Part shown: positions 20,686 through 30,122 of the stretch, in pieces
Layout: each line of letters begins with the position of its first letter
Numbering within the stretch: the stretch's first letter is position 1
Assembly (NCBI GenBank): GCA_014529385.2
Contig: CM043960.1
Location: 36,432,781-36,496,780 of the forward strand
Source: Adiantum capillus-veneris
Lineage: Eukaryota; Streptophyta; Polypodiopsida; Polypodiales; Pteridaceae
DNA: 64,000 nucleotides
Direction of reading: 5' to 3'
Made by a program: the position numbers and the translations under genes
Notes under the pieces: generated by a model
Told to the model about the DNA's origin: nothing
What the model saw: the letters and a program-made list of their open reading frames with translations, nothing else
Database searches by the model: none

Positions 20686-22208
20686 TGTCACGAGAGGACG
20701 TGGCAGTTATTAACCATGTCACAGAGATGTGGCAACTGCTAACCTTGGTTGTTGGTTTCTTTCCAATGGGGTTTATTTTATTTGTTTAAGACCCTCTTTT
20801 TGAAGTAGCCAACGGTCGGACATTGTATGGCCAATGTGAACGGTAGATTCACCCGCAGACGGGAAGTGGTCGGCATTGGAATTCGTATGGTAAGAGGATG
20901 TCTAGGCTCAGAGCAAGATCATATAGGTCCCCCCCGTCGCACTTAGCAAGTTGGTGGATACTAGGAAGTGAACTCAATTAAGGCGTAAAGTCAAGGGTGG
21001 GACTACCAACAAAAAGTATCCGACAGTTGGGCCACATTGCACTTTTGGATGCGGTCCCAATGAGGATAGATGGTCAGAAGACCAGTGGGAGCCCAACGGA
21101 AGCATCTCCTAAAATTTAGGGAATTGCTATTTTGGGCCGTGAAATGTGTTCGCATCATTACCTCCGGTATGACTAGGGGAACACTTTCTAACTCTGCCGC
21201 GAAGTCAACTGACGCGTTGGTTGGGATATTTTTAAGCGGCGAACCCGAAACGGGAAAATGCTTGTAAATGCGCCAAGTGTCACATTTTCAGGGACTTGCC
21301 TCCTCCAGAAAAATGGGCGCTGAATTTTTAAGCTGGGATGAGCCGCATTTGCAACCTGTCACAGGTTAAGAGCTATGGAGTGCTTTCTTTCCCTCTCATG
21401 TACAGTGTGGTGCTAGGAGTGATGCCCTGCACACTACACACTGCTCTCTCTCTCCCCTACGTGCAGTTATGTGATGCCCCACAAGAGGGCTACTCATTTG
21501 ACTGATGTACAGTTGTGTGGGTTCATGCTTTTGTGCTGAGGCAAGAGCCTCCTTGAGCAAGAACAGGGGTAGCTAACTGCTGCTCCAAAGCAGGCACTGG
21601 TGAGGGTCATAACTTCACCTTACAGGTGCAAAATCAGCGCTGTGTATGCGCTGTAAACTCACTGTTTTTCAGCCATACGGACGCCAGGATCATTGGGAAT
21701 CGTGCCCCACTGGCAAAGGACAGTTAGGGGACTGTTTGGGGCTGAAAACAGGGCAAAAACCAGTAAATACAGCGTGCTGAATTTACTGTTTTTGGACAGG
21801 AATCAGAGGGTATACGACAGTGCAAGCGAGTTCCAGCAGGGGAATTGGTTTCGCGCAAGTTTTGGGGCTGTTATGCTGCCGAAATTTGGCCAAATCAAAT
21901 GGTATCTAGGTGGATACACGTGAAAGATTCCTAGGACCTTACCTTGTAATTTACCCTCCTAAAGAATAAAGAAATACCGAAAGGGGCGCCAATTTTGGGG
22001 CCTACAGGTTGTTGGCGTTTGCTCGGAGCATTCTAGCTTTCGAGCCGTGTGTGTGATTAAGTGTTAACTCCCGTCGCAGGTTCTCTTTGCAAAGTGCTCT
22101 GTGTGTGTGTTTAAAGTAAAGAATTTCGGGTGAAAGCCAACGCCTACCGCCCTACGGGCCGGTTTCATTTACTCGTGTGTCGTATCGGATTCTCTGCTTG
22201 CTTGTGAT
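20686..22208 (+). repeat. G5 second LTR, complete
   Basis: It runs from TGTCACGAGAGGACGTGG after the polypurine tract to CTTGTGATAG before the primer site, about 1.52 kb. Its last 40 bases are absent from the first copy. The exact end is uncertain by a few bases. Confidence 0.88.
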
Positions 22209-22210
22209 AG

Positions 22211-22222
22211 TGGTATCAGAGC
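22211..22222 (+). other. Primer-binding site after the second G5 LTR (tRNA-iMet)
   Basis: TGGTATCAGAGC directly follows the LTR, showing that this LTR acts as a 5' LTR for sequence to its right although a polypurine tract precedes it on the left. Confidence 0.9.
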
Positions 22223-22437
22223 ATCAAGCGTGTGCTTTTCTCAAAGCATACCGGTCCTATCAAAGAGCAGACAGAGCACTTGGGCACAACCTTGGAAATC
22301 GTTATTTGAAGTATCTTCGTGTCTTGACCCCGGACTTATTGGCCACTCCGACCCTTACTTCATCGGGCATCGGCGCGCTCCCGTCTTCATGGCTCTGTCT
22401 TATAGGGCATAAGCCAAAAAGAATCCTAGATTACACA

Positions 22438-22740
22438 TGGGTTCTCGTGGAGAATCCGACAAGATAACACCTCTCAGCGAAAAGGCAAAGAAAAAAAGAA
22501 ATCTGGCGCGGGAATTGAAGAAAAGAATGAAGATTTGGCAAATTTTTTGGCAAAGAAGTTTGCCAGAGCGAAGTACAAGCGTCAACTGCAGGTTGATACA
22601 TGTGTGAAAAGATTGATCAAGTACTTCAAAAACCCGAGATTTGCAAAACACCTGAAGAATTATCTGATTTATGAGATTCACTCGAGATGGTGTGAGGCCA
22701 TTGATTCTCCTCTCAAGACGGGATGAAAGCTAAAAGGACT
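22438..22740 (+). pseudogene. G5 second unit: gag start, broken
   Basis: ATG at 22438 gives MGSRGESDKITPLSEKAKKK, then Arg/Lys-rich sequence; the frame is soon lost. In the frame at 22535-22723, VDTCVKRLIKYFKNPRFAKH and IYEIHSRW correspond to the FAKDPNFAKY...VHAQW block of the G2 gag. After about 22730 gag similarity stops. The stretch 22740-22995 has no gene; its last 90 bp are one arm of an inverted repeat with 27115-27215. Confidence 0.6.
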
Positions 22741-22907
22741 GACGAGTATAGAAAAGTCGAAGCTTTACTTGCAAGAAGGGCTGGACGAAGCTGTTGATTG
22801 GAAGATGAGCCAGATGTTGGAAAGGATACTGAAAGGGATACTGATGTACTGACAATCTGGTTGTTTGTGGTAGATAACCGGAAATAGGAGTGAGGAACTC
22901 ACAACCG

Positions 22908-22995
22908 CTCCAAAATAAGCCCGATAAGTATCATGAATTTTGAATGAAACTAATGGAAGAACCTGCTATCTGTGAACAGATAACAAGATTGAGAA
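22908..22995 (+). repeat. Inverted-repeat arm (partner 27115-27215)
   Basis: It contains GATAAGTATCATGAATTTTG and AATGAAACTAAT, found in reverse complement at 27115-27215 with modest divergence. It abuts the start of the G4 5' LTR. Confidence 0.8.
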
Positions 22996-23583
22996 TGTTT
23001 CACAAAATGATGACGTGGCAGTACTGCCAAGACACACACTCAGCAGCAGATGACATGGCAGACTGTATGACGGACTGATGACGTGGCATGCTATATAGGC
23101 TATCCGAAAATTGTGCTGATTGGCTAATGACGTGGAAGCTGGACGGACGCCCGCAATTCGTGCTGACATGTTGACGTGGCAGCTGTATGGAATTCCGTAA
23201 TTGTATTGGCTGCTTTTTGACAGTTTTTAAGGACTAGTTGCTTTTGGGACAGTTTCCTTTTAAGTTTAACTGCTTTTGGGGCTCTGCTTTTGGCAACCCT
23301 TTGTAAGAATAAAAGAAACCCAAGGGCCTCACTCTGTAGAGCATCTGGACGCAGAGTTTGAGAGCGGAGGTTTCCGACAAGAGCTGTACTTTGCTGAAGA
23401 TTTAATAAAATAAAGAAATATCAAAAGGGGTGCCAGGTTTTGGGGCCAATACCTCTGGGCAGGGAACTATGCCGGGCCGTGTCATCTTGAATTGAGCTGT
23501 GATTTAAAGTTATGAATTATTTTGAAGTGAATTCTTGTTGTGTCGCGACAGAATCTAGACTTGGGGTGTTCAAGTTTGTTACA
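22996..23583 (+). repeat. G4 5' LTR (588 bp, family B)
   Basis: It starts TGTTTCACAAAATGATGACGTGG and ends ...CAAGTTTGTTACA. It contains several TGACGTGG modules (23008-23180), GGGGCTCTGCTTTTGGCAAC, TTTGTAAGAATAAAAG (TATA-like, about 23301) and GTGCCAGGTTTTGGGGCC. The following TGGTATCGG (23585-23593) is a primer-site remnant. Confidence 0.8.
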
Positions 23584-23639
23584 TTGGTATCGGAATGGGG
23601 AGATAGTGCCACGATATTTCATACCGGATGGTTACTTGA

Positions 23640-24188
23640 TGAAGAAAACAATGTTGTGTGTTACATAGCCGTTGAGGGAAAAGGTTTTGAGTGAGTGCCA
23701 TTGTCCACCTTTTACGGGTCATCGCGACATTGATACCACCTTGAAAGGTGTGGAGCGTTATTTCTTTTGGCCGAGACTCAAGAAGGATGTGGACGACTTT
23801 GTTCGCAGTTGTTTAGTATGCTGGAAGGTCAAGTTTGACAGGCATAAGGCACAAGGATTACTACAGCCTTTACCCATTCCCACCTGCCCCTGGGAAAGCA
23901 TTGTGATGGATTTCATCTTTGATCTCCCCAAAGACTCAAAAGTGGGCATGATGGCATTTGGACGGTCATTGACAGATTTAGTAAACAGGTCCACTTCATT
24001 CCGATAAAGAAGATAGATAAGCCCGATCATTTGGCGAAACTATTTTTTTCATAGATTTTCTGAATATAAGGCATGCCTAAGTCGATTGCTTTGGACAGAG
24101 ATCCCCGGTTTACTAGGTTGTTTTGGAGGGAAATCAAGGAGAACATTGGCACGTGGTTACAGTGCTCGTCCTCCTTCCACCCGCACAC
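23640..24188 (+). pseudogene. G4 integrase, zinc finger and first core part
   Basis: Only about 50 bp after the primer-site remnant comes the integrase finger: LREKVLSECHCPPFTGHRDID, FVRSCLVCWKVKFDR (GTG/ATG near 23672), then PLPIPTCPWESIVMDFIFDL with the first catalytic Asp. The frame breaks near 23960; in other frames follow MPKSIALDRDPRFT (second Asp) and SSSFHPHTDGQCE (Glu region). PBS, gag, protease and RT have been skipped. Confidence 0.82.
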
Positions 24189-24752
24189 AGATGGGCAATG
24201 TGAGATAGCCAATTAAATGGTTTTGGATTAGTTGAAGTCTTATATTTCGGATCAAAAGACTTAATGGGAAAAGTATTTGCTCTTGGTGGAGTTTTTGCCT
24301 ACAACAACACACGTGGAAGGCGCCATTTGAAGTATTTGAAGGTGCTAAGAAGGTTCCTAAATTTCTAAGCACCAAAGACAAGATTTATTTGAAGCAGATT
24401 TTTGAAAATGTCTAGAAGGCATGGAAGGCCATCTAGCAGTTCAGAGGAGGAGAGCTCGTCCTCTTTTAACAGATGGGCAATGTGAGATAGCCAATTAAAT
24501 GGTTTTGGATTTGTTGAAGTCTTATATTTCGGATCAAAAGACTTAATGGGAAAAGTATTTGCTCTTGGTGGAGATTTTGCCTACAACAACACACGCGGAA
24601 GGCGCCATTTGAAGTATTTGAAGGTGCTAAGAAGGTTCCTAAATTTCTAAGCACCAAAGACAAGATTTATTTGAAGCAGATTTTTGAAAACGTCTAGAAG
24701 GCATGGAAGGCCATCTAGCAGTTCAAAGGAGGAGAGCTCGTCCTCTTTTAAC
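24189..24752 (+). repeat. 282-bp tandem duplication across an integrase-gag junction
   Basis: Units 24189-24470 and 24471-24752 both begin AGATGGGCAATGTGAGATAG and end CTCGTCCTCTTTTAAC; only a handful of differences were seen. Each unit starts in integrase (DGQCE, APFEVFEGAKKVPKF) and ends in the Ser/Glu-rich part of gag, so the fusion came before the duplication. Confidence 0.93.
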
Positions 24753-25560
24753 AGTGACCAAATCATCAAGAAAACGAAGGAGTTCAAGGAAGGGAGTCAC
24801 ACCGTCACATTTGAGACACTTTTACACTACTAGGACACCCATCGAGCCCTTGAGTTTGTACAACAGTTTGACGTCGCCTTCTCTGGAGGACGGTCCTCGG
24901 AACAATCCAAGGTGTGAAAGGCGGCATCTTACTTGAAAGGAACTGTATCGACATGGTGGTCTACTTTGTTGTTACGCAGAGAAGAACCTGCAACGTGATC
25001 AAAATTCTTTTTTCCACGTTAACTTGGATATTAGATGAATATGCAAGAGATGTCATCACGACTTGGCATCCCTTGAAAATGACTGAGAAAGATACATAGG
25101 ATGACTACTGCCAAAGGTTTTGGGATACTTGTTTGCCAGTGTCTTCCTTTCGGAAGATTACTTTAAAAGATTAGATTGAGTAATTTTGCTATGGTTTGCT
25201 AAAGAGATTCAAGACTATGCTTTAAACCAGAATTTGGACTCCATTCAGAGACTTACGGGACATGACTAAGCAACGATCTGGCTCATTGACTTATGCGATG
25301 GACAAAATAGTATCCACCTCAAAAAGGCAAGAGCCTGCCAGTGAAGAGAATGAATTAAGGGAACCATATGACAGCTCATCACCAGATTCTGGAGAATTAG
25401 AGGGTTTCGATGAACTAAGGAAACCAGATGCAAGTTCATCAAAGCATTCCAAAGAAAGAGGAATGAGATGATAGTGCGTCTTAGGGTTCCGATGATTGAC
25501 TCTGACGTGCCAATAGACAGGGAAAGCGAAAGACGCTACCCGTAGGTCCCAGGGCACAAG
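24711..25560 (+). pseudogene. Gag segment inserted in G4 integrase
   Basis: After a Ser/Glu-rich stretch, scattered frames encode FKEGSHTVTFETL, ALEFVQQFDVAFSGGRSSEQ, KAASYLKG and STWWSTLLL, the counterparts of G2 gag near 13600-13720. The downstream part holds a Ser/Glu/Asp-rich region (25262-25468, EENELREPYDSSSPDSGEL). The direction is the same as the integrase on both sides. Confidence 0.78.
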
Positions 25561-25599
25561 GAAAGAACAGAAAAAGGGAATCAGCTTGTAGATCAGAAC

Positions 25600-26293
25600 A
25601 TTCCCCAGACCCAGGATAAGATTTTTGAAGCCGAGTAGTACACGAGGGACTTGGACACTGCTTTTGCTAAGGCCCGTGAGGTTTTAGAGAAGTGTCAAGA
25701 ACGACATAAGAAGGCAACAGATCGACATCGACGAGACTTGAAACTAAAGGAAGACAATTGGCCCATTGGGTGCTCTTACGTTATGAGAGGGTACGCCTAA
25801 GGAAACGAAAGGTAAAGGAGCGGCTTTTTTTCCCAAGCTTAGCACGAGGTATTATGCCCCTTTCCAGATTAAAGAAAAGATAAATCATGTCTCCTTTCGA
25901 CTCATGTTGACCGATACTTTGAAGATTCACAATGCATTCCATGTGAGTTTCTTGAAACCTTTTAAAGGTGAGGTGCCAATTGATGGGGAGCCTGATGAGC
26001 AACCCGAAGTGGAAGAGAGCGAGGAGATACTCGTTCGTGAATAGATTTTGGCACACAAGGAAAGAAAGATGAAAGATAAAGTGGTTTGGTGGTTCTTGGT
26101 TAAATTCAAGAACTATCCGGCATTAGATGCGAAGTGGATGGAGGAGGAGGACCTACCAGATACTCCTCAGATTTTGGAACTTTATCTTGAAGCATTCGGT
26201 TTAGCATCATCTACTCTGATAGATCCCAGAGACGGCACAATACGTTGCTGGCAGTCATGGTCCGAGATTTGGAATGAATTTTTCTATGATTGA
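25600..26293 (+). pseudogene. G4 integrase C-terminus and chromodomain
   Basis: It resumes at TQDKIFEAE and shows KCQERHKKATDRHRRDL, then broken frames with IHNAFHVSFLKPFKGE and an acidic linker (EPDEQPEVEESEEIL). A stop at 26042-26044 precedes the chromodomain frame: LAHKERKMKDKVVWWFLVKF, DAKWMEEEDLPDTPQ, ILELYLEAFGL, ending at 26293. The layout equals that of G5, including a stop at the same point before the chromodomain. Confidence 0.85.
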
Positions 26294-26453
26294 TTTGTCA
26301 TGTGATGTTATGTGCAATGATGTGATTGTCGTCTTTGTACAAGTGGTAGAGGTGTCGTGTCTAGTGCGTCGGTACTTAGAGTTAGTGTCTATTGAATTGG
26401 TTTATGGCCTCTGTTTGTTTTGCAAGCGTAATCGAGGGTGATTACAATTCTTT

Positions 26454-26466
26454 CAAGAGGGGATAA
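26454..26466 (+). other. G4 polypurine tract
   Basis: CAAGAGGGGATAA directly precedes the TGTCAC start of the 3' LTR. The untranslated stretch 26294-26453 before it resembles the 3' untranslated region of G3. Confidence 0.8.
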
Positions 26467-26873
26467 TGTCACAAAATGATGACATGGCATGACCACACGT
26501 GACCGACAGAAGTGATGACGTGGTTGACTGTACGGCACCTGAAAAATGCGATGACACGTTGACTGTACGGATGCCGCAAATCGCACTGACAGGCTGATGT
26601 GGCACAGCGTACGTAAATTCCGCTTTTCACGCTGACAAGCTGATGTGGCAGAACTGTACGGAAATTCCGCTTTTTGCGCTATTGATTTTTATGGTAGATT
26701 TTTGACCAAATGCTTTTGGGTTTACAGGCTTTTGGGCTTGCTTTTAACACCCCTTGTAATGTTTATAAGTGACCCAAGGGAGCTCACTCCTTAGAGCATC
26801 TGGATGCAGATTTGAGAGCGAGCACACGTGGGAGTTGTACTTTGCTCAAAGATTAATATAAAAGAAATATCAT
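26467..26873 (+). repeat. G4 3' LTR, first about 400 bp (family B)
   Basis: It begins TGTCACAAAATGATGACATGG and carries five modules of the kind TGA(C/T)GTGG...CTGTACGG up to about 26660, then CTTTTGGGCTTGCTTTTAAC, CCCTTGTAATGTTTATAAG and a downstream AATATAAAAGAAATATCATT. After about 26873 similarity to the other LTRs stops, so the end is lost or diverged. Confidence 0.75.
26757..26770 (+). promoter_or_regulatory. TATA-like element in the G4 3' LTR
   Basis: CTTGTAATGTTTATAAG has equivalents at the same place in the other family B LTRs: TTGTAAGAATAAAAG near 17455 and 23301 on the plus strand, and TTTAAATAAG near 14710 and TTTATAAGC near 15550 on the minus strand. The conserved position supports a core promoter about 90-120 bp before a conserved AATAAAGAAATA motif. 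Function is inferred. Confidence 0.5.
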
Positions 26874-26874
26874 T

Positions 26875-26972
26875 CGCCTCAAGCATTGTCGTGTTCGAGA
26901 ATTTGTTCCCTCAAGCACTGTCATATGCGAGTATCTGTCGCCTCAAGCAGTGTTGTGTACGAGAAATCTTTT
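26875..26972 (+). repeat. Three tandem repeats of 31-34 bp
   Basis: Copies at 26875, 26908 and 26939 share the pattern C(G/C)CCTCAAGCA(C/G/T)TGT...CGAG. They immediately follow the point where the G4 LTR loses similarity to its family. Confidence 0.85.
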
Positions 26973-27044
26973 CGGGGGGTCTCAATCCATCACCAAGTTC
27001 ATACTGAACAAAGTGGTTTAATCATTTATTTGATTGAATCAGTC

Positions 27045-27260
27045 GTGATCCATGATTCGCTATCAGGTTCATTCGGGAGCTGTCACTGTTCCAAAATCAT
27101 GATCATCATCTCATTCTCAATCCTATTGTCTGTTCACAAATAGAAGGTTCTTTCATATTAGTTTCATTCAAAATTCATGATACTTATCGGATTCATTCTG
27201 GAGCGGTCATTGCTCCCCATTGCATTCATCATCATCGATTTCACCTGCTATCTGCACACA
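27045..27260. repeat. Diverged about 115-bp tandem pair
   Basis: 27050-27150 and 27170-27260 share ATTC(A)TGAT...CTTATC(A)GG...TTCATTC(G/T)GGAGC(T/G)GTCA in the same order. Part of the segment (27115-27215) is the inverted partner of 22908-22995. Confidence 0.65.
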
Positions 27261-27289
27261 ACTTAAGCTGCTCATGTTCTTTTTGTTAG

Positions 27290-27440
27290 AGCCAATCCCA
27301 TTCTTTTTGAATATCATTTTTGAAATCGGGTGGGAGGAACCGCTCATAAAACTCGATATTGTAATGTGTCCCAGTCTTGGCTTGTGTTGCCTCTAGTATT
27401 GTGGCAAGCCACCAATTGCTTGCTGTCTCCTCTCAGTGAA
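27290..27440 (-). pseudogene. Gypsy gag scrap (G9)
   Basis: The minus strand encodes NWWLATILEATQAKTG and YERFLPPDFKNDIQKEW ending in a stop, the Trp-Trp and Phe pattern of the Retrotrans_gag domain, preceded by FANDNFTERRQQ in a neighbouring frame. The rest of the gag is absent or unrecognisable. Confidence 0.5.
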
Positions 27441-27569
27441 GTTGTCGTTGGCAAAGGCAACCTTGAACTATCTGTAACGGGAGGGAACCATGTGCCAATG
27501 AAAAAGAAGAGAGTGAACAACTTCAAGCATTTCAAATAACGACTGAACTGAAAGAGATGCATGACACAT

Positions 27570-28152
27570 GAGACGGGGAGTGGCGGAGCTCCACCCCAAG
27601 AGAGCACTGGCTCCAAACCTTGGCGCCCATTTCAGTATTTCTTTATATTGCTTCAACTTAGTACAACGCCAATACTCCATCCTCTGCACTTTCACGTGGA
27701 AGCGTGTCAAAGAATGAGCCCATGGCACATATTTAAAGGCCATTGGCCATAAAAAAGCAATTACATGAACAGCTCCAAGTGCTAAAAGCATTTGGTTTCA
27801 AAAGCATGGAGTCCAAGAGCTATCAGCGCATTTCATGGGAAATCCGTACTGCCACATCAGCAGTCTGTCAGCGCGAGTTGCTGGCTGTCCGTACAGGCTT
27901 GCCACGTCGCAGCTTATATGCAATTGAGTCTATGTGTGTGTGTGGGTCTGGCTTTATTTTTAATTGTCTTTGGGTCACTTGGGCCCCATCGGACAGGGGT
28001 CCCATTAGTTGGTAATTTGCTCCCACTCGGCGAGGACCTGTGAGTTGGTGAGAACTCCTTCTGCTTCTTCTTCTTAGGGTTTAGGTCCCTTGGGCGGGAT
28101 TTGCAGGTTGGCTCCATTCTTCAATGGCTTGACACATCAGCAGTTTGTGACA
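27570..28152 (-). repeat. Antisense family B-like LTR (G9)
   Basis: On the minus strand it starts TGTCACAAACTGCTGATGTG and has a GCTGATGTGGCAGTACGG module, TATA-like TTTAAATATG near 27735 and AATATAAAGAAATACTG followed by GGGCGCCAAGGTTTGGAGCC near 27620. These motifs keep the family order. The lower end is an estimate. Confidence 0.6.
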
Positions 28153-28475
28153 CTACTGATGAACGAGAGAGCCTTGGAGATGTCTTTTCTTCCATTCTTA
28201 TTGTTGAATTTCACATCCTTGTCTGGAGACTTCAAGCCTTTTCTCTTGCTGCAGTGCTTGGAGCTTCACTTCTTGAATTTACTTTTAGATTTAGGCCTAA
28301 TGTAGAGTAGTAGAACCAGTATCAGTAGTAGAGGCAGTAAAATCAAGATTAGGAGAATATGGATGGAGAAGAAATAGAGGTAGCTTTACTACCGTTGAGA
28401 AGAGAGTGGGAGCGGTCTTGATCTTTGTCATTGCTTTTGGCTCTGTCTTCTCGAGCGCTCCACTCGCGCGTTCCT
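28153..28475. other. No recognised feature
   Basis: Short frames occur on both strands but show no family motif or consistent coding pattern. It lies between the G9 LTR and a copia scrap. Confidence 0.6.
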
Positions 28476-28742
28476 TCACCCTCTGAGTTGTAGGGTCAAT
28501 AGGCCTGATTTTGAGTATAGTCCAAGAGGATACATTGTGCTTTTTGGTTTCAACTTGTTTGTTTCCTTATTCAGAACATGCACGTAGTACTCAAATCCAA
28601 GTATTTTGACATGGAAACCGATGGCTTTTACCATTGTGGGTCTCATGAGGGGTTTTATCATTGTCTTAGTGTGTTTTTGATTGAAGATGTAGACTGTCTT
28701 GTTCATAGCCTCTTCCCAAACTGGCAACACCTATGTCTTTTG
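28476..28742 (-). pseudogene. Copia integrase C-terminal scrap
   Basis: The 84-codon frame reads LPVWEEAMNKTVYIFNQ, then GFEYYVHVLNKETNKLKPKS, which parallels the C2 stretch WAEAVNTAVYIMNR...VFGCIAYVHVPDELRRKLDPKA. It lies after the DDE core in copia integrase. No other part of that element was found next to it. Confidence 0.7.
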
Positions 28743-30122
28743 CATGCACCTCAGGAATATTAATTTTGTGGTTCGTAAATGCAAAACACCTATGATGTCA
28801 TTTTGCACCTGAACCAATTTCAATAACATCCATGCCCCTCTAAGTTGCTCCAATAATGGAGATCACGTTTGTTGTTATTGTGGGGAAAAAAAGGCCCTAG
28901 AGAGACTGGTTTTTTGGAGGCGCTTCTGTAAAAGCCTTGGATCCCTCTTCATTTTAGTGAATTTGTATGTGTGAGTACGAATCAAATATCTTATTTTCCG
29001 TAAAGTAAGGCTGTACCCTTATATGTTAGCTTTTGTTTCGAATGAACTTTAATGGGAGTGTTGGTGTGGATGTTTAGAGACCATCTATCCTATACACTTG
29101 CTCACGGTAGTGATGTGTTTAGGGAAAACCTTTTTTCCCTGATTGGGAGGATCTTTACCCTCTTATGTCTCTATTAGAAAATTACCGGAGGGCCAACTTA
29201 ACTTTATTCAATAACTGCAAGTAACCTGTTTTTTATGATGTGCAGTTAATGATCTCTTCTCTAGGCTGTGTGTGGATTCTTGCAACCATAAACCCAACAT
29301 TTGCCACTATTAGTTGCCGCTCTATCCCTTTCATTGTGATTAGCTTTAGAGCTATACATGGGTTGATGAAACCTTCATTTAGAGGTCTTGTCATAACTTT
29401 TTTAAATTTAAGCTCACATTATTCTACATCTCTGACATTTTTTAGTGCTACATCCTTTTTTTGGGCCTCTTGTGCAAGGCAGACACCTCCGAATCTTTTT
29501 AACTGGTTTTGTGGTTTTCTCTCCCCACTTGGTGTTACAACTTTTGCATCAATTTGCAATTAAAGAGAGAGGGATAATAATACTCTATTAAAGAAAGAGG
29601 CTTGCTACCAAGTATGATTTGTGTTCGATTAACCACCAGTGCTGACACTATAGGATGCGTCATGTATTTATATGGCAAAGAGATTGTGTAGTGAATTGAT
29701 TTATCCCGTTTTCTGGTCGAAGCTAGGAACACTTAACTGTTGATGAGTTTTGGTTCCACTATTTTGAGGAGTGATAAGACAGTTATTGGTCAGCAAGGGC
29801 CCAACACTAGGGTAGCACCACCTACTACAAATGAGCAGATTTGTTGAGATGGTAGCTGCAATCTTATGCTTTGATTGTGTTCTTTGTCAAACATGCCATT
29901 CTCTCACTCATTCTGCAAGCTTGTATCAAGTCAAAAATTTAGGCTCGAGTTTCTTAACGAAGTGTCAGAGAACATATGAGTGGAGATGGCACAATTCTTT
30001 TTTTGTTGGCAGAACATCATGAATTATAATCGCAATTAATTTATGTATATACATTTTTTGTCGGGTAGTTCGCTTATTCAGACTATTGTCATTGATCTTC
30101 TATCTTTTAAAAATTTTTCTAT
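28743..30122. other. Unassigned DNA, weak coding traces
   Basis: No gene is recognised. Between 29240 and 29563 both strands stay fairly open: a 107-codon plus-strand frame lacks recognisable motifs, while the minus strand gives a more protein-like but interrupted reading (for example RPLNEGFINPCIALKLITMKG). The family is unknown. The rest is AT-rich. Confidence 0.5.

Larger units (their letters stand above)
17672..22995 (+). mobile_element. Recombinant gypsy array G5: LTR-integrase-LTR-PBS-gag
   Basis: Two plus-strand 1.5-kb LTRs (17672-19165 and 20686-22208), about 99% alike, enclose only an integrase-chromodomain segment. The second LTR is followed by a primer site and a gag start rather than by flanking DNA. 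The first LTR lacks its last 40 or so bases and joins directly to the integrase zinc finger. This is what a tandem (shared-LTR) element pair would leave after an internal deletion in the first unit and truncation of the second. Confidence 0.82.
22996..26972 (+). mobile_element. Rearranged Ty3/gypsy element G4
   Basis: Plus-strand order: 5' LTR, primer-site remnant, integrase zinc finger, partial integrase core, a 282-bp tandem duplication, a gag segment, integrase C-terminus, chromodomain, polypurine tract, 3' LTR start. Protease, RT and RNase H are absent. Gag lying inside integrase is not a normal gypsy order, so the unit is a recombinant. All frames are broken. The right end is not sharply defined. 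Confidence 0.78.

Noticed and set aside
29240-29563. 107-codon plus-strand frame as a gene
   Set aside because: Hydrophobic, with no motif; the opposite strand is at least as protein-like, so no confident call.
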